DNA of 64,000 nucleotides. It comes from JABAYQ01 sp018608925. GTDB taxonomy: Bacteria > Bacteroidota > Bacteroidia > Flavobacteriales > UBA7312. The position numbers and the translations under genes are program-made. The stretch is taken from the NCBI GenBank assembly GCA_037625715.1, contig JASJHQ010000078.1, positions 1 through 64,000 on the forward strand, written 5' to 3'. Position 1 is the first letter of the stretch. Each line of letters opens with the position of its first letter. Below the pieces are notes generated by a model, which saw only the letters and a program-made list of their open reading frames with translations, had not been told where the DNA came from and made no database searches. This document shows positions 53,920 to 63,522 of the stretch, in pieces.

Positions 53920-55739
53920 TGAATAAGAATTATGACAACAGGAAGTTTGTAGTTGGTGGACTATTTGGCACCATCTTAATCATATTTCTTATTCGACTTT
54001 TCTCCATTCAAGTTATAGATGATTCTTATAAAACTTCTTCTGAGAACAATGTTTTAAGAAAAGAAGTAGACTACCCTTCAAGAGGCTTAGTATACGACAG
54101 AAATGACAAACTAATCGTATACAACGAGGCTGCTTATGATCTAATGATTACTCCAAATCAATTAAAAGAAATAGATACAAATTTACTTTGCACTATTTTA
54201 AACGTTGATACAATTAACTTAATTAAGAGATTTAATAAAGCTAAAAATTATTCTTCCTATAAGGCAAGTGTTTTCATGAAGCAAATTTCTGTAGAAACGT
54301 ACGCTAAACTTCAAGAGCATTTATATCTTTTTCCTGGCTTTTATGCTCGCCCCAGGACTCTGAGAAAATACCCCATCAATGCTGCTAGTCATATACTAGG
54401 CTATGTTGGAGAAGTGAGCAGAAAAACAGTTAAAAAATATCCTTACTACGGAGAAGGTGATTATATAGGGATTAGCGGAATTGAGAAAGCATACGAAGAA
54501 CATTTAAGAGGAAAAAAAGGACTTAAATTTAAGCTTAAAGATGTCCATAATAATATAAAAGGGAGTCTCGAAAACGGGAACTTTGACAAACCATCAATCG
54601 CTGGCACAAACCTTACCTCAACAGTTGATATTCAACTTCAGAAATATGGAGAATTATTAATGCAAAACAAACGAGGTTCTGTAGTTGCTTTAGAGCCATC
54701 TACTGGCGAAATATTGTGTCTAATCTCTTCACCAAACTACAACCCTAACGAACTAGTAGGAAGAAAACGAAACAAAAATTACGTGCAATTAAATAATGAC
54801 TCTATAGAAAAACCACTTTTCAATAGAGCGTCATTAGCCCAATACCCTCCAGGCTCAACATTTAAATTGATAAATGCTCTTATAGGCTTACAAGAAAACA
54901 CTTTAAACTCAAACACCACTTACAGCTGTAATGATGGTTTTATTTATGGGGAAGAGAAAAGAAAGATGAAATGCCACCCTCACAGATCGCCATTAAATTT
55001 AAAAGAATCTATTGCTACCTCTTGTAATGCATACTATTGTAATGTTTATAAAGAGATAATTGAAAAATACCCAAATACCAATGACGGCTATAACAATTGG
55101 AGAAATCATGTAATGAGTTTTGGTCTGGGAAACTGGCTAAACAATGATTTGCCAACTGGACAAAAAGGCCATGTTCCCTCGGTAAGTTATTACGACAACA
55201 TATATGGGAAAAGACGATGGAAAGCTCTTACCAATTTATCTTTATCTATTGGACAAGATGCTTTGCTTAGCACACCTATTCAGATGGCAAACATGACAGC
55301 TGCTATTGCAAACAGAGGTTTTTACTATACCCCTCACATTGTTAAAAAAATAGAAAACGATAGCATAGACCAACGTTTTAAAATAAAAAGGAATACAACT
55401 ATTGATAAAAAACATTTCGAAACTATTATTTTGGGAATGAAAGACGTTGTAGAAGACACCGAACTAGGAACATCTAATAGTGCTAAATTAGATGATATAG
55501 TCATTTGCGGGAAAACAGGAACTGCTCAAAACCCTCATGGGGAGGATCACTCCATATTTATTGCATTTGCTCCAATGGATAACCCAAAGATTGCAATAGC
55601 TGTTTATGTAGAAAATGGAGGTTGGGGCTCAACTTGGGCAGTACCAATCGCTAGTTTGTTAATAGAAGAATATCTGACTGACTCTATAAGCAGGCCACAA
55701 CTAGAAGAAAAAATAAAAGTAGGTATTATCGAATATTAG
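53919..55739 (+). CDS. mrdA: Penicillin-binding protein 2 (elongasome transpeptidase)
   Basis: A 606-residue class B PBP. A single helix lies at about 12-28. The dimerisation domain has SRGLVYDRNDKLIVYNEAAYDLMI (about 54-77; key residues RGLVYDRN). The transpeptidase has PPGSTFKL with catalytic Ser313 (S-x-x-K), the SxN motif SCN at about 368-370 and the KTGT motif at about 531-534. It crosslinks lateral-wall peptidoglycan together with RodA. Its start overlaps the mreD stop by one base, and rodA starts two bases after it. The length is a little shorter than E. coli PBP2, as usual. Confidence 0.96.
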   Translation: MNKNYDNRKFVVGGLFGTILIIFLIRLFSIQVIDDSYKTSSENNVLRKEVDYPSRGLVYDRNDKLIVYNEAAYDLMITPNQLKEIDTNLLCTILNVDTINLIKRFNKAKNYSSYKASVFMKQISVETYAKLQEHLYLFPGFYARPRTLRKYPINAASHILGYVGEVSRKTVKKYPYYGEGDYIGISGIEKAYEEHLRGKKGLKFKLKDVHNNIKGSLENGNFDKPSIAGTNLTSTVDIQLQKYGELLMQNKRGSVVALEPSTGEILCLISSPNYNPNELVGRKRNKNYVQLNNDSIEKPLFNRASLAQYPPGSTFKLINALIGLQENTLNSNTTYSCNDGFIYGEEKRKMKCHPHRSPLNLKESIATSCNAYYCNVYKEIIEKYPNTNDGYNNWRNHVMSFGLGNWLNNDLPTGQKGHVPSVSYYDNIYGKRRWKALTNLSLSIGQDALLSTPIQMANMTAAIANRGFYYTPHIVKKIENDSIDQRFKIKRNTTIDKKHFETIILGMKDVVEDTELGTSNSAKLDDIVICGKTGTAQNPHGEDHSIFIAFAPMDNPKIAIAVYVENGGWGSTWAVPIASLLIEEYLTDSISRPQLEEKIKVGIIEY

Positions 55740-55741
55740 AT

Positions 55742-57001
55742 ATGAGATTAAAAAGAAACATATTCGAAAATATTGACTGGTGGCTGGTCCTAATGTATGT
55801 AGCGTTATGCTTCATCGGCTGGATATCTATTTACGCAGCACTATACAACGAAGGCTACGAATTTTTTGATTTCAGCAAAAAGTATGGCCGTCAATTTATT
55901 TGGATGATGATTGCCTTTTTTATAGCTATTATAATTCTGTTTTTCAATTGGAAATTCTTTGAAGGATTTGCATACATCATCTACTTCATCACAATTTTAT
56001 CTTTAATAGGAGTGCTTCTTTTTGGAGCAGAAGTAAATGGAGCTAAATCATGGTTCGATTTTGGATTTTTCAAAGTTCAACCTGCCGAATTTGCTAAATG
56101 CGCTACCTGTTTAGTGCTTGCTAAGTTTTTGAGCACCCTTAACATCAAAATGAGTAGCATAAGAACTAGGCTTATAGTAACAGGCTTAATACTAGCTCCT
56201 ATTTTATTCATTATCTTACAGAATGACACTGGGTCAGCATTAGTTTATGCTTCTTTTTTAATAGTCTTATATCGTTTCGGACTTCCAGCAAATGTGCTTA
56301 TATTTTCTATTGTAACCGCTTTAATTTTTATTGCATCTATTATTATTTCGAAAGTCATTATGATATCGATACTTGTGCTAGTAGCCGCATTATTCTTTTT
56401 AATTTCGAAAAGAGGGGTAAAAGAGTTTGCTATCATTTCTTCATTCTTATTGCTGAGTATAGGTTTCAATTCAAGTATTGATTATGTTTTCGAAAAAGTA
56501 TTAGAGCCGCATCAGGTTACCAGAATCATGATTTTACTTGGTCAAGAAAGCGATCCTCAGGGTGCGGGATACAATGTAAATCAGTCTAAGATAGCTATTG
56601 GATCAGGGGGTTTAATAGGAAAAGGATTTTTAAAAGGAACACAAACCAAATTTAATTTTGTACCTGAGCAAAGTACCGATTTCATATTCTGCACTATAGG
56701 AGAAGAATGGGGGTTTATTGGTAGCACACTCCTTTTGCTTTTGTTTGGAGCTTTCCTATTCCGGCTAATATATATAGCCGAAAGGCAACGATCGGTTTTT
56801 AGCAAGCTTTATGGCTACGGAGTAGCTGGTGTATTCTTTTTCCATATAAGCATCAATATAGCCATGACAATAGGCTTAGCGCCAGTTATTGGTATTCCAT
56901 TACCATTTATAAGCTACGGAGGGTCTTCTCTATGGGCTTTTACTATTCTACTTTTTATATTTATCAATCTTGACTCGTACAGACTTCAAGTATTGAGATA
57001 A
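55742..57001 (+). CDS. rodA: Peptidoglycan glycosyltransferase RodA (SEDS family)
   Basis: A 419-residue SEDS polymerase with about ten helices. Seen: NGAKSWFDFGFFKVQPAEFAKCATCLVLAKFL (about 100-131; key residues KSWF-QPAEFAK), PEQSTDFIFCTIGEEWGFIG (about 309-328) with the motif holding the catalytic Asp region, and PLPFISYGGSSLWAF near the end (about 385-399). It polymerises glycan strands together with PBP2. A larger loop with a repeated hydrophobic section around 170-235 makes the protein longer than the E. coli RodA (370 residues). The gene ends at a hairpin terminator. Confidence 0.96.
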   Translation: MRLKRNIFENIDWWLVLMYVALCFIGWISIYAALYNEGYEFFDFSKKYGRQFIWMMIAFFIAIIILFFNWKFFEGFAYIIYFITILSLIGVLLFGAEVNGAKSWFDFGFFKVQPAEFAKCATCLVLAKFLSTLNIKMSSIRTRLIVTGLILAPILFIILQNDTGSALVYASFLIVLYRFGLPANVLIFSIVTALIFIASIIISKVIMISILVLVAALFFLISKRGVKEFAIISSFLLLSIGFNSSIDYVFEKVLEPHQVTRIMILLGQESDPQGAGYNVNQSKIAIGSGGLIGKGFLKGTQTKFNFVPEQSTDFIFCTIGEEWGFIGSTLLLLLFGAFLFRLIYIAERQRSVFSKLYGYGVAGVFFFHISINIAMTIGLAPVIGIPLPFISYGGSSLWAFTILLFIFINLDSYRLQVLR

Positions 57002-57030
57002 AAAAAAAGCCTCCAAAAAGGAGGCTTTTA
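57001..57030 (+). terminator. Bidirectional terminator between rodA and the foldase gene
   Basis: GCCTCC (57009-57014), an AAAAA loop and GGAGGC (57020-57025), extended by A/T pairs on both sides. The T-run is longer on the minus strand (eight bases), so it should end the ppiD-like transcript well, and the rodA transcript less strictly. Confidence 0.82.
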
Positions 57031-57051
57031 AATTGTATTGGAAAGTTAGTA

Positions 57052-59097
57052 TTAGTAAAAAGTAGAAATGTTATTTGTCACTTCACTTAATTCTTCTAAT
57101 GCTTGGTATAACTGAAAGTTAGTTTTGCTTCTAAGGGCAGATAACAAAACATCGTCCGGACCATTTAAAGTAGCAGGAGCAGCTTCATCGACTCTAACCA
57201 TAAACAAAGAATTCTTTCCTAAAAATGCTTTAGTTGTTTCTCCTTTATCAACCGCAAAAGCAGCACCAACAACAAAAGCCTCTTGACCTAAGCCAGGAAC
57301 CTGATTGCTAGAAAAAACAATTCCGTTTGCAGTTTTAACACTTACACCATATTCTGTTGCAGACTGGCTTAAATCTGTTGCATTGCTTAATTGATCTAGC
57401 AACATTTCACCTTTCTTCTGAGTTCTTACAACTGTTTCTAATTCAGTTCTTACATCTTCTAAATCTTGCATTCCTTCTTCTCTAACCTTAGTAAGTAGAG
57501 CAATTACAAATTTAGAATTGAATTCGAATATTTCAGAAACGTCACCTTCACTTGCTTCATTTGCCCATTTAATAAGAGAACGAGGATTATCTAATCCTGC
57601 AATGTTAGTAGAAGTAACCGTTAAATTATCAGCAATTCTTTTAGTAAGATTTTGAGTTGCTAAAGATTCGTTAAATTCTGATGTGTTAGAACTTTCAGCA
57701 GAAAACTTACCTGCTTTAGCAAACACTTCTTGATAAGTTAGGTTACTTGCGTAGATATCTCTGTCTACAAAACCAACTTTTACTTTTTTAGAACTTCCTT
57801 TTCTATTGGTTACTTCAATAAGGTGAATTCCGAATTGGGTATTTACTACACTTAATTTTTCTTTATCAGAAGAGAAACAAGCATCGTTAAAAGGAGAAAC
57901 CATTACCCCTTCAGCAAACCAACCAAGGTTACCGCCGTCTAATCCAGACTGAGTATCTTCAGAAAAAGTTTTTGCTAGACTAGCAAATGAAGCTCCGTTT
58001 TCGATTAAATTTTTAATGCTGTCAATTTTAACAACCGCATCAGCAGAAGAAATTAAAATATGTCTTGCTTTTACTGAGTCAGGACGATTTTCAACATCTA
58101 TTAACTTAGCAACTCTTAATTTATTGAAACCAGCAGAATAAGGCCCTACAATAGTTCCTTCTTTAGCATCAAACAATGATTCTGTTTCTTTATCTAAGCC
58201 TGACTTAGCTACGTAAGTTAAAAAAGTAGCTGGGCTATCTGAGTTTTTATTGATAAAAGACTGATCATCAGTAGCATTAGAAAAATCAGTAATTACTTCG
58301 TTTATCCAGTTTTGAGCGGATAACTTATCGTCGCTTGAAGGATCTACAGAGAAAACAACATATTCGATATCTCTAGACTCATCTTGCTGATAACGCTCTT
58401 CGTTCTTATTCATATAAGATTTCAATTCAGAATCAGAAACGCTAACTAAGCTATCAGCTAATGTTTTGAATGGAATTTCGAAATAAGAAATATTTCTTGA
58501 CTCGCTCTGGCTAGCAGAAGTAGCATTCATTTCCCAATCAGAAACAGACAATCCTTTAGAAACAAGGTTGATATATTTACTGTTTAATTTTTCTTTAACA
58601 ATTGCTTTCTCAAACTGCAACCATCTGTCTAAAGCATCACCGGTTTCATCGTTATAGATGTCTTCTTTAAGATACTGTAACAAACGTGCTTTATCAAACT
58701 GACCAGTTTCTGGGTTTACGAAAGTTTGTAAAATAGAAGGATAAACATTTGTTCCAGCTATCATGTCAAAAACCTCATCAGATCCTACAACCAATCCTAT
58801 TTGATCAAATTCTTTTTGAAAGATCATATCACGAACAAGCTGATTCCATACAGAATTTCTTATTTGAGCAACATCTACGTTAGGGTTACTTTGCGATTGA
58901 TTTTCAAAAGATGTCTGAACACTTTTTTCGAAATCTTGGATTTCTACCGACTCACCATCTACGTCTCCAACACTAGTTGGCGAACTAGGACCTCCGTTTA
59001 TAGAAGAAAAGAAATCTCCTCCTAAAAAAGAGAACATTCCAACTCCAATCACCACTAATAATAATCCAGATCTATTTCTTATTTTTTCTAATACCAT
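57052..59097 (-). CDS. PpiD-like periplasmic peptidyl-prolyl isomerase / chaperone
   Basis: A 681-residue protein anchored by one N-terminal helix (about 10-28, SGLLLVVIGVGMFSFLGGDF). A SurA_N-type chaperone region with GDVDGESVEIQDFEKSVQ comes next (about 43-60). A parvulin rotamase domain has VKARHILISSADAV (about 339-352), LAKTFSEDTQSGLDGGNLGWFAEGVMV (about 371-397; key residues F-ED--SGLDGGNLGWF) and FGIHLIEV (about 421-428). A further helical part follows. The protein helps fold exported proteins at the SecYEG exit. It is the last gene of the coaX-to-foldase run. Confidence 0.93.
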   Translation of the reverse strand: MVLEKIRNRSGLLLVVIGVGMFSFLGGDFFSSINGGPSSPTSVGDVDGESVEIQDFEKSVQTSFENQSQSNPNVDVAQIRNSVWNQLVRDMIFQKEFDQIGLVVGSDEVFDMIAGTNVYPSILQTFVNPETGQFDKARLLQYLKEDIYNDETGDALDRWLQFEKAIVKEKLNSKYINLVSKGLSVSDWEMNATSASQSESRNISYFEIPFKTLADSLVSVSDSELKSYMNKNEERYQQDESRDIEYVVFSVDPSSDDKLSAQNWINEVITDFSNATDDQSFINKNSDSPATFLTYVAKSGLDKETESLFDAKEGTIVGPYSAGFNKLRVAKLIDVENRPDSVKARHILISSADAVVKIDSIKNLIENGASFASLAKTFSEDTQSGLDGGNLGWFAEGVMVSPFNDACFSSDKEKLSVVNTQFGIHLIEVTNRKGSSKKVKVGFVDRDIYASNLTYQEVFAKAGKFSAESSNTSEFNESLATQNLTKRIADNLTVTSTNIAGLDNPRSLIKWANEASEGDVSEIFEFNSKFVIALLTKVREEGMQDLEDVRTELETVVRTQKKGEMLLDQLSNATDLSQSATEYGVSVKTANGIVFSSNQVPGLGQEAFVVGAAFAVDKGETTKAFLGKNSLFMVRVDEAAPATLNGPDDVLLSALRSKTNFQLYQALEELSEVTNNISTFY

Positions 59098-59158
59098 AAT
59101 TAAATATTTACAAGATGACGAATATACGAATGTTAAGCGAAAAAAGAAATGGTCAAAA

Positions 59159-60403
59159 TCAGCTTTTTTCTAATCGAATTTTTTCAATTTTTATTTCAGA
59201 AACTTCCTCTATAATAAACCTATAATTTTGGGCTTCTACAATAGTACCTTTAGAAGGTATCTCTTCCAAATGACTCAAGAGATAACCAGCCAAAGTTTCG
59301 TATTCGTCGGATACTTCCAGTCCAAAGTCATATTTGTCGTTAAGATAATCGACCTCTATTCGTGCAGAAAAAACAAAAGAGTTTTCGTCAATTTGACTTT
59401 CAAATTCGTTGTCAGCGTCAAATTCGTCTTCTATTTCCCCAAAAATTTCTTCCATTACATCTTCTATCGTTATTATTCCAGAAGTGCCTCCAAACTCATC
59501 TACCACCAACGCAATCGCTCTTCGCTTTTCAATAAACAGCTCTAACAACTCGTTAGCCAACATCGTTTCTGTTACAATAGGAATAGGAAGTAAAATCGAC
59601 TTTATATCGGAAGGGTCTTTAAAAAGATCGTAAGAGTGAGCGTAACCAATCACCTGATCAATATTATCTTGATAGATAACTACTTTAGAAAGCTTGGTTC
59701 GGATAAAGATTGTTTTTAAATCGTCTATTGATTTGCTAATATCTATGGCTATAATTTCGGTGCGAGGAATCATGCATTCTCTAGACTTCACTTTAGAAAA
59801 GTCAAGCGCATTTTGCATAATCTGAACTTCCATATCTCCTTCTTCAGAATTTTTATTTTTGGAGTAATTATTAAGATAGTCTTCGATATCTACCTTTTTA
59901 AAAACAGGACTATCTTCTACTAGCTTCACTCCTACTATTTTCATGAATTGATCGGAAATAAATAGTGTGAAAGATACTATAGGATAAAGAAGAAAATAGA
60001 AAAGAATTAAAGGAATAGAAAAGCCTTTTAAAAATCGGTTAGAATGAATTCTAAATATTGCTTTAGGAAGAAATTCGGCAGTTACCAATATTATAATAGT
60101 AGAAAATATGGTTTGAAATAAAAGTATTAAGGATGGAGAACTTAAATAATATTCGAACTTTGGCTGAAGAAATTCGGCCATAGAAATACCATAAATAACT
60201 AATGCTACATTATTTCCTACTAGCATAGTAGCAATAAACCGAGAAGGAGAGCGAAACACTTTCGCTAAATATTTCACCAATGGAGAATTGGACTTTAGGT
60301 CGAGCTCCATTTTTAATTTATTAGCAGAGATAAATGCAATTTCCATTCCCGAAAAGAATGCAGAAGTAGCAAGAGACAATATTATAATTAAATAAATACT
60401 CAT
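59159..60403 (-). CDS. CNNM/CorC-type hemolysin-family membrane protein
   Basis: A 414-residue protein with an N-terminal DUF21 (CNNM) membrane domain of three or four helices (about 1-145), two CBS domains (about 190-310) and a C-terminal CorC_HlyC domain (about 325-410). Motifs are SGMEIAFISANKLKMELD (about 18-35), MIPRTEIIAIDI (about 212-223) and VVDEFGGTSGIITIEDVMEEIFGEI (about 285-309; key residues DEFGG--GI-T-ED). CNNM relatives take part in magnesium or sodium transport. GldE of the gliding system has the same architecture, but context does not support that name here. Its ATG overlaps the lptC TAA by one base (TAATG). Confidence 0.92.
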   Translation of the reverse strand: MSIYLIIILSLATSAFFSGMEIAFISANKLKMELDLKSNSPLVKYLAKVFRSPSRFIATMLVGNNVALVIYGISMAEFLQPKFEYYLSSPSLILLFQTIFSTIIILVTAEFLPKAIFRIHSNRFLKGFSIPLILFYFLLYPIVSFTLFISDQFMKIVGVKLVEDSPVFKKVDIEDYLNNYSKNKNSEEGDMEVQIMQNALDFSKVKSRECMIPRTEIIAIDISKSIDDLKTIFIRTKLSKVVIYQDNIDQVIGYAHSYDLFKDPSDIKSILLPIPIVTETMLANELLELFIEKRRAIALVVDEFGGTSGIITIEDVMEEIFGEIEDEFDADNEFESQIDENSFVFSARIEVDYLNDKYDFGLEVSDEYETLAGYLLSHLEEIPSKGTIVEAQNYRFIIEEVSEIKIEKIRLEKS

Positions 60404-60906
60404 TAGTTATCTACCAAAATAGTTCCTTTAATATTCTTGATCATGTATTTGGTGAAATTCTGATTAGAAACAAAACCGTTACCATAAATTACTTCGTGTT
60501 CGGTTGTGATTTTCACAAACTCTTCCGAATATATTTCTTTTTTTTCTTGATCCCAAATGAGCTCTTCCGACTCTAACACATCTCCATCAACATTCCTGAC
60601 ACTAACATTGTTTTTGGCAATCATTAAATTACTTTCTTCGTTGAGTTTAGCATAATCAGCTACCAGGTTCGATTCTTTTTTTCCTTTGGCGTTAAAAAAC
60701 TGAACTCTTACCCCATCTGTAAATTCTAGGTACGAATTTTCAGAAACAAATCTGTTAAGCACCATAGCATTGAGAATGACTCTTACTTGAGCAGAATCAC
60801 TATATATAATCTCACAGTCTTCGATTGTTTCTACAGGGTAATTTTCCTCATTCTGAATGGATAGTTCCATAACTTTCTCCATAGAGTTGGAGCAAGAAAA
60901 AAGCAT
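60403..60906 (-). CDS. lptC: LPS-export periplasmic protein LptC (start uncertain)
   Basis: A protein of at least 167 residues with the LptC beta-jellyroll pattern. Seen are VRVQFFNAKGKKESNLVADYAKLNE (about 46-70; key residues FFN--G---S-L-AD-A), NVSVRNVDGDVLESEELIWDQEKKEIYSEEFVKI and GNGFVSNQNFTKYMIKNIKGTI. LptC carries lipopolysaccharide from LptB2FG to LptA. The ATG at 60906 leaves only four residues before FSCS, too short for a signal peptide. In the same frame the open sequence runs on upstream to ATA at 60954. That would give SFLKSKSCLATLCLFMLFSC, a perfect lipoprotein signal. No ATG, GTG or TTG is available there, so the real start may be a rare codon or hide a sequence change. Confidence 0.85.
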   Translation of the reverse strand: MLFSCSNSMEKVMELSIQNEENYPVETIEDCEIIYSDSAQVRVILNAMVLNRFVSENSYLEFTDGVRVQFFNAKGKKESNLVADYAKLNEESNLMIAKNNVSVRNVDGDVLESEELIWDQEKKEIYSEEFVKITTEHEVIYGNGFVSNQNFTKYMIKNIKGTILVDN

Positions 60907-60968
60907 AAAGAGACACAGGGTCGCTAAACAACTTTTACTTTTTAAAAATGATATTTTGGGAGGTAAAT

Positions 60969-62276
60969 CTATTTAATACGAACTTTAGTTGTTTCATTCA
61001 TCCAGCAACCAATTGTAAAGCTATCTCCGTCTTTAGCACCTGAGAAGAAAGCATCATCATTAGTAGGAAGATATTTGGAGTAAAGAACGATCTTTTTATT
61101 ACACAATTCGCTTAGAGAACTGTCAATGTTTTTGGCTCTGATATATTTATCAATAGCAGCCGAATATACCATCCCTTGCTCGAAAGCATTTGTTCCACAA
61201 GTTTTTACTGAATTTAGGTACATATCGCCAATCAATAGATAAGGCTTTCCCCAATCCGGATTAAGCTTTGAAGACTGGTAAGCCAAATCTCTAGCACTAC
61301 TTAATTTACCTAGCTTAATGTTGGCTTGGGATAGACCCAATAAATATTTGGACTTCTCCTCATCGGTTTGAGCTAAAGAAATAGCCTGATTGTAAAAATC
61401 TACTGAAGCACTAAACTTTCCTTTATTTAGCGATAAGTTACCCATGCTAAAAGAAGACTTAGCAGTTGGCTCAGCAGCATGAACGGCAGAAGCAGAGTTG
61501 AAATAAACATCAGCATCGGTACATTCTTTTTTATCCAACACATTAACAATTCGCTTTAACAAGCTAATATCATCTGGTGATTGGCTGTATTTTAAATCAA
61601 ATAAAGCAATAAGGTCTTCACAAGTAGCGTAAGGCTCAAATTCTTTTTCGATTTTCTCTAAGGCTTGCTCGTAAGACTTTTTAGACTTGGAGTTATTAGC
61701 CAAATTATACTCTACGTATTCGGTTACAGAAGCGTATGCTTCTAACACATCTGATTTAGTAAGGAAATCCTTTTTAGTAAGAGATGTTACCGACTTAAAG
61801 TAGTAATACAAAGCTGTTGCTTTCGACTTATTTACTTGAAGATCTACAGAGGTTTTAAGAAGCTGGTAAGCCTCGTCTAACTGAGTTTTAGAACGGTACT
61901 TTAACATATCGCTTCCTTTTAAACCACTCACATATCCTTCTTGTCCGAAGTAAGACATTCTCATATCATAAATCATGAAAAGTGTGTCTACGTAAGCAGA
62001 CTTAATATCTGGGTCAGACTTAAACTCTTTAATTTTTGATTTGATAATTTTAGCACCATCTATATAAATACTCTTAGAAGAACTTTCGCAGTTTACAAAA
62101 GCCCATCTCCATGGCCAGTAAGCGTCAACATAATTCTTTTGCTTAACAAACTCAGTAAACACAGAAAGGTTGGTAAGGCATTCAAGGCTATCGCCTTTTA
62201 CTTGCTCAACAGCAGGAGTAGCTCCAAACAATGTAAAGGAATAAACACTTAATAAAGTTAAAAATATCTTTTTCAT
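60969..62276 (-). CDS. TPR-repeat protein, exported
   Basis: A protein of about 435 residues with a signal peptide (MKKIFLTLLSVYSFTLFG) and mostly helical sequence. The N-terminal region has YWPWRWAFVNCESSSKSIYIDGAKII (about 56-80; key residues W-W-FVNCP-like). TPR-like repeats lie towards the C-terminus, for example AEPTAKSSFSMGNLSLNKGKFSASVDFYNQAISLA at about 270-305 (described by position). Four or more Cys residues are scattered through it. I choose the ATG at 62276 (MKKIFL), one base after the previous stop. A TTG nine bases upstream is less likely. The function is unknown. It is encoded between an outer-membrane barrel and lptC. Confidence 0.85.
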   Translation of the reverse strand: MKKIFLTLLSVYSFTLFGATPAVEQVKGDSLECLTNLSVFTEFVKQKNYVDAYWPWRWAFVNCESSSKSIYIDGAKIIKSKIKEFKSDPDIKSAYVDTLFMIYDMRMSYFGQEGYVSGLKGSDMLKYRSKTQLDEAYQLLKTSVDLQVNKSKATALYYYFKSVTSLTKKDFLTKSDVLEAYASVTEYVEYNLANNSKSKKSYEQALEKIEKEFEPYATCEDLIALFDLKYSQSPDDISLLKRIVNVLDKKECTDADVYFNSASAVHAAEPTAKSSFSMGNLSLNKGKFSASVDFYNQAISLAQTDEEKSKYLLGLSQANIKLGKLSSARDLAYQSSKLNPDWGKPYLLIGDMYLNSVKTCGTNAFEQGMVYSAAIDKYIRAKNIDSSLSELCNKKIVLYSKYLPTNDDAFFSGAKDGDSFTIGCWMNETTKVRIK

Positions 62277-62277
62277 A

Positions 62278-63522
62278 TTAATCAAATTTTCTTTTAATAA
62301 ACCATATATCGCTCAAGACAAAACCTACTTTAAAGTTAACGAAGGAGTCCTGAATTAAATTGTAATCTGTTGTTCCTCGTCTACCTACTTGAGCCGAAAG
62401 ATTTAACAATGCTCCACTTTTTCTTAAAGGCAAACCTAAGCCAAAAGTAAGGGCGTATTGATCGATCGATTGATTGTTTAAGTTAAGGTAGGTCTGGGCA
62501 TTATAAAAACCAAGTCTGTATCGAACTATTTTATGGTATTTGTTTATTGCTTTAATCTCCGGGATAAATTGTGCTCCCACAGAAAGTTTAGAGCTATTTT
62601 GTAAATTATCATTTGCTCCGAAAAGCTCAAACTCACTCCAGTTTTTAGTGTTGTATTCTGCAGCAATAGACCATTTGTCGTTTACTAAAGAGAATCCGTA
62701 ACCTATTGAAGTAGGTAAAACCAATTGGCCTTCTTCAAGCTGAATAAACTGAATGGTATCTTCCAAAACCTGATTAAAGTTTACTACTCTAAAAGTTTGA
62801 GTAAATAGGTTTCGCTCTGCGTCTAAAGAAGATCCGTTATCGTAAGTAAGACCAAGGTTAATTCTCCAATCTTTTACAGCTTGAGTATAGATAAGACCAA
62901 AGTCATAATGGAGTCCGTTAATAATAGTTTCTTCGTTGGCTTTGGTGTTTAGGTAGGAAGGATCGGAAAACAAGACTTCTCTATTTGTTTCGATAGAACC
63001 GAATAAATAATTCACATTTACTCCTATCGATAAATTTTTGATAGGGCGAAATCCGTTTCCAAAGTAAAAACGACTCAATCCTCCATTACCATTAAAAGAA
63101 TAGGTTGCGTCTGGGTCGGTATTAGAATCGTTGAAAGAATATGCGGTTTCGCTAAATGGCAAAAGTCCGAAACTACTTCCCCACCATCTGGTTACCGGAA
63201 AGCCCATTTTTAAATAATTAAATTTTGAAGTATTTACTACCTGACTAACTCCTCCAGCTTCCATTAGGTTGGTCTGGTGAGATAAGCCAGCTTGCATAGT
63301 AAAACGCTGTTTGTGAACGAAGGCGTAAGAAGCAGGGTTTATAGTATTTATTCCTACCGGACTATTTATAGCAATACCAACTTCTCCCATTCCCGATTGT
63401 ATGGCCGAGTACGAAGACTGAAGTTCTCCAAAGCCAAAACGAGAATAAGGAGAATTAGACACATTCTGAGAAATAACAGAGAATGGAATAATTAGAAATA
63501 ATAACTTAAAAATTTGCTTCAT
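62278..63522 (-). CDS. Outer-membrane beta-barrel protein (FadL-like)
   Basis: A 414-residue protein with a signal peptide (about 1-18, ending SVISQ) and then SNSPYSRFGFGELQ (about 22-35), the hallmark start of a large Bacteroidota outer-membrane family. GEVGIAINSPVGINTINPASYAF follows (about 46-68; key residues INTINPASY), as in FadL-type transporters. The rest alternates short amphipathic strands with aromatic ends, as expected of a barrel of about 14 strands. The ligand is unknown. Its start lies inside coaX (17-base overlap), and its stop is one base before the TPR gene. Confidence 0.88.
   Translation of the reverse strand: MKQIFKLLFLIIPFSVISQNVSNSPYSRFGFGELQSSYSAIQSGMGEVGIAINSPVGINTINPASYAFVHKQRFTMQAGLSHQTNLMEAGGVSQVVNTSKFNYLKMGFPVTRWWGSSFGLLPFSETAYSFNDSNTDPDATYSFNGNGGLSRFYFGNGFRPIKNLSIGVNVNYLFGSIETNREVLFSDPSYLNTKANEETIINGLHYDFGLIYTQAVKDWRINLGLTYDNGSSLDAERNLFTQTFRVVNFNQVLEDTIQFIQLEEGQLVLPTSIGYGFSLVNDKWSIAAEYNTKNWSEFELFGANDNLQNSSKLSVGAQFIPEIKAINKYHKIVRYRLGFYNAQTYLNLNNQSIDQYALTFGLGLPLRKSGALLNLSAQVGRRGTTDYNLIQDSFVNFKVGFVLSDIWFIKRKFD

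Noticed and set aside
59159..60403. Naming the CorC-type protein GldE
   Set aside because: The architecture fits, but many paralogues share it, and the neighbours (lptC and a foldase) do not specify a gliding role.
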